From positions 186,001 to 250,000 of the forward strand of contig NZ_JAHTKI010000001.1 of assembly GCF_019145475.1 (NCBI RefSeq): a DNA stretch of 64,000 bases, in the 5' to 3' direction. The notes below the pieces were generated by a model, which did not search any database, was not told the origin of the DNA, and saw nothing but the letters and a program-made list of their open reading frames with translations. The DNA comes from Pseudomonas botevensis (lineage in GTDB: Bacteria > Pseudomonadota > Gammaproteobacteria > Pseudomonadales > Pseudomonadaceae). The translations under genes and the position numbers were made by a program. Within the stretch, counting starts at the first letter, position 1. Every line of letters begins with the position of its first letter. Below are positions 8,616 through 17,352 of the stretch, in pieces.

Positions 8616-11489
8616 ATGACCCTCAGCTCTGACCTGTCGGGCCCCTCTGTGGAGCCTCGGGTTATCCGCAAGCACTACGCCACGCAGATGGCGGTCGAGC
8701 GCACGCGCCTTCTTTATCAGGGCTCGCTGCTGCCCACGCTGTTCATGTTGATCAATGGTCTGGTCTGCGCCGCTCTGCTCTGGAGCCCGCAGCGCTACTT
8801 CGTGGTCAGCGTCTGGCTGGTGTGGCTGCTGTCGCTGGTGGCGTTGCGGGTGATTCAGGTCGCCGCGTTCGATTCGGCCATGCCCGACCGTCAGGCCCAG
8901 CCGATCTGGGGGCGAATGTTCTTGCTCGGTTCGACCCTGACCGGCCTGACCCTGGCCGGTGCCGGTATCGCGCTGGTGCCGGCCGACAACTTCCTGCAAC
9001 AGGCCTGGGTGTTCGGCCTGATCGGCGCCGCCACGCTGTCGGCCAGCGTCGCCTATGCGGTGAGCCTGCCGGCGTTTCTGTCCTTTACCTTGCCGTGCCT
9101 GCTGCCGGCCATCGGCTATCTGTTCTGGGGCGGAGATGATCTGGCGCGCGGCTGGGGCTGGCTCGGGCTGATTCTGCTCGGTTCGTTGAGTGTGGTGGCG
9201 TGGCAGATCAATCGACTGATCGATCGTGGGTTGCTGCGACGCTTTCAGAATCAGCGGCTGATCGAGCACCTGCAACAGGCGCAGACCCGCAGCGAGCAAC
9301 TCAACCAGGAGCTGGCAAAGGAAATCGAACACCGCCGCTGCGCCGAGGGCAAATTGCGCGAGGCGCAGGTCGATCTCGAAGACCGTGTCGCCCAGCGCAG
9401 TCGCGAACTGGATGCCGCCAACCAGGCCCTGAGCAAAAGCGAAGCGCGGCTGGCCCTGGCGTTGAAAGCCAGTGAGCTGGGGCTGTGGGACTGGAATCTG
9501 CAAACCGATGAAGTCCACCACACGCAGATCCAGGAGTTGTTCGGCATCGACCCGGAATACGTCACCGGGCTGCTGCGGCATCTGCGTCCGCGCCTGCACC
9601 CGGAAGACGTGCCGTCACTCAAGCACGCCTTGATCGAGCATCTGAAGGGGCGCACCGAGGATTATCAGATCGAGTACCGGGTGCGGCATGGCGATGGCCA
9701 CTGGGTATGGATCGAAGACCGTGGCCGGGCGGTGGAGCGCAGCGACAGCGGGCGGGTGATCCGCATGGTCGGCACTCGCCGTGACATCAGCGCCAGCAAA
9801 AGCCTGGAAGCCCAACAGCAACTGGCGGCGACGGTGTTTGAAGCGGCCAGTGAAGGCATCGTGATTCTTGATCCGAATTACGAACTGATCGCGATCAATC
9901 AGGCGTTCAGCCGCGTCACCGGTTATGACATTGATGACATGCTCGGGCGCAACGTCGTCGAACTGCCGTGCAGCCGCGATGCCCGGCGACATTATGTTGC
10001 GATCCGTCAGGCGCTGGAGCAGCACGGCAGTTGGCAGGGCGAACTGGTGGAAACCCGCAAGAACGGCGAACTCTACCCGCAATGGCTACAACTGAATGTG
10101 GTGCGTGATCGTCGGGGAAATATGAGTCATATCGTGGGCTTCTTCGCCGATCTGTCAGCGCGCCGCGAGTCCGAAGAGCGTATGCGCTACCTGACCCACT
10201 ACGACGAGCTCACCGGTCTGGCCAACCGCTCGCTGTTTCGCGAACGGCTGCACGAAGCCCATCAACGGGTGCGCCAGGGCGGACGCCGCAGCCTGGCGTT
10301 GCTGCACATCAATCTGGACCGCTTCAAGCTGCTCAACGACAGTCTTGGTCATGAAGTCGCCGACCAGTTGCTGCAAAAAATGTCGCGGCGCCTGATCAAT
10401 GCCTTGCCCGAGGCGGACACCATCGCCCGGCTGTCCGGCGATGAGTTCGCGGTGTTGTTCGACGCCTACGGCAACCTGTCGAGCCTGGCGCGGGTCGCCA
10501 CGCGGCTGGCGACCAAACTGCGCCTGCCGCTGACGGTGGAAGGGCATGAACTGGTGGTCAGCGCCTCGATGGGCATCAGCATGCTGCCGGACAACGCGCG
10601 GGAAATCTCCGAGCTGGTCAGTCAGTCGAACATGGCCATGCAACATGCCAAGCACCTGGGCGGCAACAACTTCCAGTTCTATACCGACAGCCTGCAAGCC
10701 AGCACCTTGGAACGTCTGCAACTGGAAATCCAGTTGCGCAAAGCCATCGAAGACAAGCAACTGAGCGTGTTCTACCAGCCGAAGCTGTGTCTGGAGACGG
10801 GCCGCCTGAATGCGGCAGAAGCACTGGTGCGCTGGGATCATCCGACCCTGGGCCGGATCTCTCCGGGGGATTTCATCGGCCTGGCCGAGGAAACCGGGTT
10901 GATCGGCCCGATCGGCGAGTTCGTGCTGCGCCAGGCGTGCTGGCAGGCCTGCGAGTGGCAGCGCCAGGGGCTGGCGCCGATCCGGGTGTCCGTGAACCTG
11001 TCGGTGCATCAGTTGCGTCAGGGCAAGCTCGCCAGCCTTGTACGTCAGGTGCTGGAGGAAACCGGGCTGGCGCCGCACTATCTGGAGCTGGAACTCACGG
11101 AAAGCCAGTTGCTCGACAGCGTCGAACACATCATCGCCACCTTCCAGCAATTGCGCGGACTGGGGGTGAAACTGGCGATCGATGATTTCGGTACGGGTTA
11201 TTCGTCGCTCAGTTATCTGAAACGCATCCCGGTGGACTACGTGAAGATCGATCAGGCTTTCATTCGCGGCCTGGCGCAGGGGAGCGAGGACGCGGCAATC
11301 ACTCGCGCGATCATTGCCATGGCCCACGGCCTGTCGCTGAAAGTAGTGGCCGAAGGCGTCGAACGTCCGGAGCAACTGGAGTTTCTCAAGGCCGAAGGCT
11401 GCGACGAAGTGCAGGGATACCTGATCAGTCGTCCGGTGCAGGCGGCAGACCTCGCCGGGTTGTTGCGTGGGCAGGAAAACTCCCTTTAG
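8616..11489 (+). CDS. Membrane PAS-GGDEF-EAL cyclic-di-GMP signalling protein
   Basis: 957 residues. Order: five or six N-terminal membrane helices (about 20-195), a coiled coil (about 205-285), two PAS domains (about 290-410 and 415-535), GGDEF (about 540-700) and EAL (about 715-955). The GGDEF loop reads SGDEF, and no RxxD inhibitory site is seen five residues before it. The EAL domain has EALVRWDHP, VSVNLSVHQL, ELTESQLLD, IDDFGTGYSS and KIDQAFI, so phosphodiesterase activity against c-di-GMP looks intact. I chose ATG 8616 (MTLSSDLSGP); in-frame starts at 8547 and 8583 exist. Ribosome site is weak. Confidence 0.88.
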   Translation: MTLSSDLSGPSVEPRVIRKHYATQMAVERTRLLYQGSLLPTLFMLINGLVCAALLWSPQRYFVVSVWLVWLLSLVALRVIQVAAFDSAMPDRQAQPIWGRMFLLGSTLTGLTLAGAGIALVPADNFLQQAWVFGLIGAATLSASVAYAVSLPAFLSFTLPCLLPAIGYLFWGGDDLARGWGWLGLILLGSLSVVAWQINRLIDRGLLRRFQNQRLIEHLQQAQTRSEQLNQELAKEIEHRRCAEGKLREAQVDLEDRVAQRSRELDAANQALSKSEARLALALKASELGLWDWNLQTDEVHHTQIQELFGIDPEYVTGLLRHLRPRLHPEDVPSLKHALIEHLKGRTEDYQIEYRVRHGDGHWVWIEDRGRAVERSDSGRVIRMVGTRRDISASKSLEAQQQLAATVFEAASEGIVILDPNYELIAINQAFSRVTGYDIDDMLGRNVVELPCSRDARRHYVAIRQALEQHGSWQGELVETRKNGELYPQWLQLNVVRDRRGNMSHIVGFFADLSARRESEERMRYLTHYDELTGLANRSLFRERLHEAHQRVRQGGRRSLALLHINLDRFKLLNDSLGHEVADQLLQKMSRRLINALPEADTIARLSGDEFAVLFDAYGNLSSLARVATRLATKLRLPLTVEGHELVVSASMGISMLPDNAREISELVSQSNMAMQHAKHLGGNNFQFYTDSLQASTLERLQLEIQLRKAIEDKQLSVFYQPKLCLETGRLNAAEALVRWDHPTLGRISPGDFIGLAEETGLIGPIGEFVLRQACWQACEWQRQGLAPIRVSVNLSVHQLRQGKLASLVRQVLEETGLAPHYLELELTESQLLDSVEHIIATFQQLRGLGVKLAIDDFGTGYSSLSYLKRIPVDYVKIDQAFIRGLAQGSEDAAITRAIIAMAHGLSLKVVAEGVERPEQLEFLKAEGCDEVQGYLISRPVQAADLAGLLRGQENSL

Positions 11490-11562
11490 GGCTACATCAA
11501 GGGGAGATGCGCCTGATACGGGGGCATCCAGTTACGCATTGAGCAGGCAAAAAGACGATTCA

Positions 11563-11577
11563 TGTAGTATAACTACA
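11563..11577. promoter_or_regulatory. Palindromic operator upstream of rccR
   Basis: TGTAGT-ATA-ACTACA is a perfect 6-3-6 palindrome, 74 bp upstream of the rccR start. RpiR-family regulators of central metabolism in Pseudomonas (HexR, RccR) bind such short palindromes, and RccR is known to control its targets through TGTAGT-type half-sites as I remember them. Probable autoregulation site; a partial copy (TGCTACATC) follows at about 11582. Confidence 0.6.
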
Positions 11578-11651
11578 AACTTGCTACATCTTCGGCATCT
11601 GCCCATAACGCTTATTCCTTAACACTTATTTCATAACAAGAGTCCAGCCCC

Positions 11652-12518
11652 TTGAACCTGCTGCAACACATCGCCCAGTCACGTCACCTGTTACGCAAGT
11701 CGGAGCTCAAGGTCGCCGACCACGTGCTGCTTGACCCTGCGGCGGTGATGCACAGTTCCATGGCCGACCTGGCGCACAGCGTCGGCATCAGTGAGCCGAC
11801 CATCGTGCGCTTCTGCCGGGCCATCGGTTGTTCCGGCTTTCAGGATCTGAAACTCAAACTGGCGCAAAGCCTGGCCGCCGGTGCCAGCTTCGGCCAGTTC
11901 GCGATCCATGAAGATGACTCGGTCGCCGACTACAGCCTGAAGATTTTCGACACCACCCTGCACACCCTGATGGAGGTTCGCGAGAAGCTCGATCCGCTGG
12001 AGTTGCAGCGCGCGGTCACGCTGATGTCCCAGGCCCAGCGCGTCGAGTTCTATGGCTTCGGGGCCTCCGGCGCGGTGGCGGCGGATGCGCAGCACAAATT
12101 CTTCCGGTTGCTGCTGACCGCTGCGGCTTATTCCGATCCGCACATGCAGGCGATGTCGGCGGTGACACTGAAACCGACCGACGTGGCGATCTGCATTTCC
12201 CAGTCCGGGCGTTCCAAGGATCTGCTGATCACCGCCAACCTCGTTCGCGAAAGCGGCGCCTCGCTGATTACCCTGTGCCCGAGCCAGACGCCGCTGGCTG
12301 AACTGTCGACCGTCAATCTGGCGATCGATGTGCACGAGGACACGGAAATCTACACCCCGCTGACTTCGCGTATCGCCCATCTGGTCGTGATCGATGTGCT
12401 GGCGATGGGCGTAGCCATGGCGCGCGGGCCGAGCCTGGTCAACCACCTCAAGAGCGTCAAGCGCAGCCTGCGCAGCTTGCGCCTGTCGCCCAAATCGGTG
12501 AAAGCGCTGGACGATTGA
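11652..12518 (+). CDS. rccR: RpiR/MurR-family regulator RccR
   Basis: 288 residues: an N-terminal RpiR helix-turn-helix domain (about 1-80; recognition region LAHSVGISEPTIVRFCRAIG) and a C-terminal SIS sugar-phosphate-binding domain (about 120-255; EFYGFGASGAVAADAQHKFFR, CISQSGRSKDLL). It resembles HexR but diverges enough, and its place beside pycR-pycA-pycB matches the Pseudomonas regulator RccR, which senses KDPG and controls glyoxylate-shunt, gluconeogenic and pyruvate genes. The start is TTG at 11652 (MNLLQHIAQ); no in-frame ATG fits. A perfect palindrome lies upstream, suggesting autoregulation. Confidence 0.82.
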   Translation: MNLLQHIAQSRHLLRKSELKVADHVLLDPAAVMHSSMADLAHSVGISEPTIVRFCRAIGCSGFQDLKLKLAQSLAAGASFGQFAIHEDDSVADYSLKIFDTTLHTLMEVREKLDPLELQRAVTLMSQAQRVEFYGFGASGAVAADAQHKFFRLLLTAAAYSDPHMQAMSAVTLKPTDVAICISQSGRSKDLLITANLVRESGASLITLCPSQTPLAELSTVNLAIDVHEDTEIYTPLTSRIAHLVVIDVLAMGVAMARGPSLVNHLKSVKRSLRSLRLSPKSVKALDD

Positions 12519-12544
12519 ATCCGGAAGTCGTTGCGACATTCATC

Positions 12545-12592
12545 CGCGGGCAAGCCCGCTCCCACCGTTTTGTGGAAGCGGGCTTGCCCGCG
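12545..12592. repeat. REP-type palindrome
   Basis: Arms CGCGGGCAAGCCCGCTCCCA (from 12545) and its inverse ending at 12592, one mismatch over 21 bp, loop about 6 nt. It lies 26 bp after the rccR stop and may terminate its transcript. Confidence 0.85.
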
Positions 12593-12714
12593 AAGGCGTC
12601 CTCAAAAACACCGGCGCCAACGCGAACTTTCACCTTTCTGTAACCCCGACGCAGCCAAACCGTCATCCCTCACGCCTATCGTGAAACTCCCGTACTCGCC
12701 TTGGGAGACTCGAA

Positions 12715-12927
12715 ATGGCTCAGCCCTACGAAGAACGCAACAGCGCCGCGAAAACCCGTCGTCAGCAGGAAGACCAGCGCCGCATGGAGTTTCGCCGCGC
12801 TATCGAAGATCGCTTCGAACTTCGCCAGCTTCAGGCCGAGATCGGCGATTTTCCCGAGGAAATCACCCTCCACCATTGGCAGGCAGCACCGACCGCTTCC
12901 CGTCGAAGCGCTCAACCAGCGCGCTGA
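12715..12927 (+). CDS. PA3496-family small protein
   Basis: A 70-residue, very hydrophilic protein: MAQPYEERNSAAKTRRQQED followed by QRRMEFRRAIEDRFELRQLQ. The KTRRQQEDxRRMEFRRAIE core matches the small Pseudomonas family named after PA3496 (putative envelope-integrity protein); this is from memory. The last 65 nt overlap the 3' end of the convergent pycR gene, which is unusual but both frames look genuine. An ATG at 12715 follows GGGAGACTCGAA, a fair ribosome site. Confidence 0.6.
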   Translation: MAQPYEERNSAAKTRRQQEDQRRMEFRRAIEDRFELRQLQAEIGDFPEEITLHHWQAAPTASRRSAQPAR

Positions 12928-13831
12928 TCTGGATCCGCTCGCTGCGGACAAACGCCAGGAAGGCGTGCGCCACCGGTGACAGTCGTTTGGCCTTGGCTTG
13001 CACCAGGCACCAACTGCGAAACAGCGGTAACTCCTCGACCGGCAGCTCCACCAGGCCGCCGGTCGCCAGCTCCAGGTTCAGGGCGTGGCGCGTCAACAGC
13101 GCCACGCCCAGACCCGCCACGACACACTCTCGCTGAGCTTCGGCCGACGCTACTTCCTGAGTCTGGGTGAAGTGCACGCGCTTCTCCTTGAAGTACTCTT
13201 CGCAGGCCATGCGCGTGCCTGAGCCCGGTTCGCGAATCAGCAAGGTGTAGGGCTCCAAATCCTGCAAGCGCAGCGGCCCCATGTGTGACAGCGGATGATC
13301 CGGCGGTGCCACGGCGACAATCGGATTGTTGAGGAACGGCAGGAATTCCAGGCCCATGTCCTGCGGCACCATGGACATGATCACCAGATCGTCGCGGTTA
13401 TCGGAGAGGCGGCGGATCACCTGACCCCGATTGACCACCGTCAATTGCAGGTTCACTTCCGGATGCTGGCGCTTGAATGCGGCGAACAGGTGCGGCACGA
13501 AGTATTTGGCGCTGGACTCCACTGCCAGTTTCAATTGGCCTTGCAGCGAGCCCTGCATGTCCGAGAGCTGCATGTCGAGGTTTTCCAGGCGCCCGAAGAT
13601 GTCCCGGCTGGCCCGTTGCAAGGCTTCGGCGGCCTCGGTCATGTAGAGTTTTTTGCCGACATAGTCGAACAATGGCTGGCCGATCAGCTCTTCCAGTTGA
13701 CGAATCTGTAGGCTGACGGCCGGTTGCGTGAGAGACATTTCTTCAGCCGCTCGGCTGTAGGAGCGTAAATCACACACCTCGTTGAAGATCTGCAATTGAC
13801 GCAATGTCATACGCATCAAAGACTTACGCAT
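12863..13831 (-). CDS. pycR: LysR-family regulator PycR
   Basis: 322 residues: LysR winged HTH (about 8-70; FNEVCDLRSYSRAAEEMSLT, QPAVSLQIRQLE) and the periplasmic-binding-like effector domain (about 95-300; GSGTRMACEEYF is the CysB-like ligand loop). It is divergent from pycA-pycB, whose expression it should control, as its P. aeruginosa counterpart PycR does. The start could be 13831, 13816 or 13810. Palindromes lie in the shared upstream region. Its 3' end overlaps the convergent small gene. Confidence 0.85.
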   Translation of the reverse strand: MRKSLMRMTLRQLQIFNEVCDLRSYSRAAEEMSLTQPAVSLQIRQLEELIGQPLFDYVGKKLYMTEAAEALQRASRDIFGRLENLDMQLSDMQGSLQGQLKLAVESSAKYFVPHLFAAFKRQHPEVNLQLTVVNRGQVIRRLSDNRDDLVIMSMVPQDMGLEFLPFLNNPIVAVAPPDHPLSHMGPLRLQDLEPYTLLIREPGSGTRMACEEYFKEKRVHFTQTQEVASAEAQRECVVAGLGVALLTRHALNLELATGGLVELPVEELPLFRSWCLVQAKAKRLSPVAHAFLAFVRSERIQISALVERFDGKRSVLPANGGG

Positions 13832-13868
13832 TTTCTACCGACTCTTGCCGCTGGCTGATGCGTTGACT

Positions 13869-13884
13869 ATAAGTCTTTACTTAT
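13869..13884. promoter_or_regulatory. Palindrome near pycR promoter
   Basis: ATAAGT-CTTT-ACTTAT, 38 bp upstream of the pycR start. Size and place suit a LysR autoregulatory half-operator. Confidence 0.4.
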
Positions 13885-13943
13885 GCACGACCCAATTTTT
13901 ATTCATTTTTGTTAATCCCTTGTGAGCGCTAGTGTGAAGCGGC

Positions 13944-13965
13944 GACCAAATTGAAACATTTGGTC
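13944..13965. promoter_or_regulatory. Palindrome upstream of pycA (possible PycR operator)
   Basis: GACCAAAT (13944-13951) and ATTTGGTC (13958-13965) are perfect inverted copies with a 6-nt spacer, 57 bp before the pycA start. Candidate PycR activation site. Confidence 0.45.
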
Positions 13966-13971
13966 ACGCGT

Positions 13972-13992
13972 CGACCTGGGTCTAGCAGGTCG
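13972..13992. promoter_or_regulatory. Second palindrome in pycA leader
   Basis: CGACCTG and CAGGTCG with a 7-nt spacer, ending 30 bp before the pycA start. Could be a DNA operator or an mRNA leader hairpin. Confidence 0.35.
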
Positions 13993-14022
13993 TGGGTACC
14001 ACCGGCTCAAGGGAACCTCCAA

Positions 14023-15438
<1,416 letters not shown>

Positions 15439-15449
15439 GGAATAGAACA

Positions 15450-17258
15450 ATGAGCAAGAAGATCTTTGTAACCGACACCATCCTGCGCGACGCCCACCAA
15501 TCGCTGCTCGCCACCCGCATGCGCACCGAAGACATGCTGCCGATCTGCGACAAGCTCGACAAAGTCGGCTACTGGTCGCTGGAAGTCTGGGGCGGCGCGA
15601 CGTTCGACGCCTGCGTACGTTTTCTGAAGGAAGACCCGTGGGAGCGTCTGCGCCAGCTGCGTGCCGCGCTGCCCAACACCCGTCTGCAAATGTTGCTGCG
15701 CGGGCAGAACCTGCTGGGCTACCGTCACTACAGCGACGACGTGGTCAAGGCCTTCGTCGCCAAGGCTGCGGTCAACGGCATCGACGTGTTCCGCATCTTC
15801 GACGCGATGAACGACGTGCGTAACCTGCGCGTGGCGATCGAAGCGGTGAAGGCTGCCGGCAAACACGCCCAGGGCACCATCGCCTACACCACCAGCCCGG
15901 TACACACCATCGAGGCCTTCGTCGCGCAAGCCAAGCAGATGGAAGCCATGGGTTGCGACTCGGTGGCGATCAAGGACATGGCCGGCCTGCTGACCCCGTA
16001 TGCCACCGGCGAGCTGGTCAAGGCCTTGAAGGCCGAGCAATCGCTGCCGGTGTTCATCCATTCCCACGACACCGCCGGCCTCGCCGCAATGTGTCAGATG
16101 AAGGCGATCGAAAACGGCGCCGACCACATCGACACCGCGATCTCCAGCTTCGCCTGGGGCACGAGTCACCCGGGCACCGAATCGATGGTCGCGGCCCTCA
16201 AGGGCAGCGAATTCGATACCGGCCTGGATCTGGAACTGTTGCAGGAAATCGGTCTGTACTTCTACGCCGTGCGCAAGAAGTACCACCAGTTCGAAAGCGA
16301 ATTCACCGCCGTTGATACCCGTGTTCAAGTCAACCAGGTTCCGGGCGGGATGATCTCCAACCTCGCCAACCAGTTGAAAGAGCAGGGCGCGCTCAACCGC
16401 ATGAGCGAAGTGCTGGCGGAGATCCCGCGAGTGCGCGAAGACCTCGGCTTCCCGCCGCTGGTGACCCCGACTTCGCAGATCGTCGGTACCCAGGCGTTCT
16501 TCAACGTGCTGGCCGGCGAGCGCTACAAGACCATCACCAACGAAGTGAAGCTTTACCTGCAAGGTGGCTACGGCAAGGCGCCGGGCACCGTGGACGAAAA
16601 GCTGCGTCGTCAGGCCATCGGCAGCGAGGAAGTGATCGATGTGCGTCCGGCGGACCTGCTCAAGCCGGAAATGACCAAGCTGCGTGCCGACATCGGCGCA
16701 CTGGCCAAGTCTGAGGAAGACGTGCTGACCTTCGCCATGTTCCCGGACATCGGGCGCAAGTTCCTCGAGGAGCGTGCCGCCGGCACCCTCACGCCGGAAG
16801 TGCTGCTGCCGATTCCAGAGGCAGGCAAGGTGGCCTCGGCGGGCGGCGAAGGCGTGCCGACCGAGTTCGTCATCGACGTTCACGGCGAGACCTACCGCGT
16901 GGACATCACCGGTGTCGGCGTCAAGGCTGAAGGCAAGCGTCATTTCTATCTGTCCATCGATGGCATGCCGGAAGAAGTGGTGTTCGAGCCGCTCAACGAA
17001 TTCGTCGGCGGTGGCAGCAGCAAACGCAAACAGGCTTCGGCTCCGGGCCATGTCAGCACCACCATGCCGGGCAACATCGTCGATGTGCTGGTCAAGGAAG
17101 GTGACAACGTCAAGGCCGGTCAGGCCGTGCTGATCACCGAAGCGATGAAGATGGAAACCGAAGTCCAGGCTGCGATTGCCGGCAAGGTCACCGCCATCCA
17201 CGTCGCCAAGGGTGACCGGGTGAACCCGGGCGAAATCCTGATCGAGATCGAAGGCTGA
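15450..17258 (+). CDS. pycB: Pyruvate carboxylase subunit B (carboxyltransferase plus biotin carrier)
   Basis: 602 residues. An HMGL-type carboxyltransferase domain (about 1-270; DTILRDAHQSLLATRM near the start, SHDTAGLAAM metal-binding region), a PYC/OADA conserved domain (about 290-480) and a biotinyl carrier domain at the C-terminus, with the biotinylated lysine in EAMKMET near residue 568. It takes CO2 from carboxybiotin and transfers it to pyruvate. The same architecture is called OadA in sodium pumps, but no membrane subunits are present, and the pycA neighbour settles the call. A strong terminator follows. Confidence 0.93.
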   Translation: MSKKIFVTDTILRDAHQSLLATRMRTEDMLPICDKLDKVGYWSLEVWGGATFDACVRFLKEDPWERLRQLRAALPNTRLQMLLRGQNLLGYRHYSDDVVKAFVAKAAVNGIDVFRIFDAMNDVRNLRVAIEAVKAAGKHAQGTIAYTTSPVHTIEAFVAQAKQMEAMGCDSVAIKDMAGLLTPYATGELVKALKAEQSLPVFIHSHDTAGLAAMCQMKAIENGADHIDTAISSFAWGTSHPGTESMVAALKGSEFDTGLDLELLQEIGLYFYAVRKKYHQFESEFTAVDTRVQVNQVPGGMISNLANQLKEQGALNRMSEVLAEIPRVREDLGFPPLVTPTSQIVGTQAFFNVLAGERYKTITNEVKLYLQGGYGKAPGTVDEKLRRQAIGSEEVIDVRPADLLKPEMTKLRADIGALAKSEEDVLTFAMFPDIGRKFLEERAAGTLTPEVLLPIPEAGKVASAGGEGVPTEFVIDVHGETYRVDITGVGVKAEGKRHFYLSIDGMPEEVVFEPLNEFVGGGSSKRKQASAPGHVSTTMPGNIVDVLVKEGDNVKAGQAVLITEAMKMETEVQAAIAGKVTAIHVAKGDRVNPGEILIEIEG

Positions 17259-17292
17259 GATAACGGCCGCGATTACAACGCTTTAAACCTCG

Positions 17293-17317
17293 GGGGAGCA
17301 TGTGCTCCCCTTTTTTT
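17293..17317 (+). terminator. Intrinsic terminator of pycAB
   Basis: GGGGAGCA (17293-17300) pairs with TGCTCCCC (17303-17310), followed by seven T residues. Confidence 0.9.
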
Positions 17318-17352
17318 GTCTGCGGGAGCCGCCGCCCCCACAGAAACCTGCC

